From: Osedax fenrisi
Taxonomy: Eukaryota; Annelida; Polychaeta; Sabellida; Siboglinidae
Direction: 5' to 3'
Length of the DNA: 64,000 bases
Assembly: GCA_964019155.1 (NCBI GenBank)
Contig: OZ025242.1
Span: forward strand, 21,950,092-22,014,091
Shown: positions 63,714 to 64,000 of the stretch, in pieces
How the letters are laid out: every line of letters starts with the position of its first letter
Position numbering within the stretch: the stretch's first letter is position 1
The notes under the pieces: generated by a model
The model's input: only the letters and a program-made list of their open reading frames with translations
The model's database searches: none
Told to the model about the DNA's origin: nothing
Program-made: the position numbers and the translations under genes

Positions 63714-64000
63714 AATACATTTGATAATAATTGTTTCGTTAAGGGATGCATACATTACATTGCATATAGTATATACATGTATGTATGTATTGTACATGTG
63801 TTACAACTTTATATGACGTATCATGTGTGACTATAGTTGGCCATAGTTAATCAAGTAAGTATATTTAACTGATTAAATAGTACAATTATATATTCTATAT
63901 AATTATATATTATAAAATATAGAACTATAGTTACATATATGACTATATAATATATTATCTTTCGATTTCGATTCATTAGATATAATATTTGTAAATTTGT
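63714..64000 (-). repeat. Right arm of 287-bp inverted repeat
   Basis: Inverse of 51542-51828; it reaches the window edge and so may be longer. It lies about 0.8 kb upstream of the minus-strand peptide exon at 62933. The two arms therefore sit in equivalent 5' positions relative to two inverted paralogous genes. Confidence 0.95.

Overview
The window is strongly AT-rich eukaryotic DNA. It has spliced genes, tRNA-derived SINEs, decayed non-LTR retrotransposons (CR1/L2-like and RTE-like), a hAT transposase relic, TIR elements with no transposase, minisatellites and many AT and ATT microsatellites. The repeat content suggests a metazoan, probably an invertebrate; I cannot name the taxon. There are no bacterial-style genes or operons, and most long open frames are repeats without stops rather than genes.

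Layout. Positions 1-50450 hold three head-to-tail copies of one ~19-kb segment: copy 1 at 1-18673, copy 2 at 18674-37670, copy 3 at 37671-50450. Copy 3 lacks ~2 kb internally and is cut off on the right. Each copy carries, in order: a 12-bp-stem hairpin, a 1.8-2 kb minisatellite, a CR1/L2-like RT pseudogene (minus), a 36-bp minisatellite, an ATT microsatellite between CTTAAG-rich inverted repeats, one arm of an inverted E-box module, a ~0.9-kb TIR element, a short GC-richer 39-codon frame, the second arm with a foldback element, SINEs, an RTE fragment (minus) and, in copies 1 and 2, a 63-codon frame. The copies are mosaics of each other, and several switches or rearrangements fall in microsatellites.

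Positions 50451-64000 are mostly single-copy and hold the best genes. Two paralogous genes for small secreted cysteine-rich peptides face each other: plus strand 54600-55033 and minus strand 62933-61334. Each has an exon starting with a hydrophobic VLLV leader and ending in C-x3-C-x6-C-N, a phase-0 intron, and a last exon with C-x6-C-x3-C. A 287-bp inverted repeat with two mismatches (51542-51828 and 63714-64000) lies in the 5' flank of both. The intron of the minus-strand gene opens with twelve 28-bp repeats, most carrying the E-box palindrome CACGTG. This region also holds an RTE pseudogene, a hAT relic, a fourth TIR element, a SINE and a possible Ala/Thr-rich terminal exon.

Main conclusion: the window holds an inverted pair of fast-diverging secreted cysteine-rich peptide genes with near-identical 5' flanks, next to a recently amplified and still recombining segmental duplication. 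The first coding exon of both genes is unresolved and their function is unknown.
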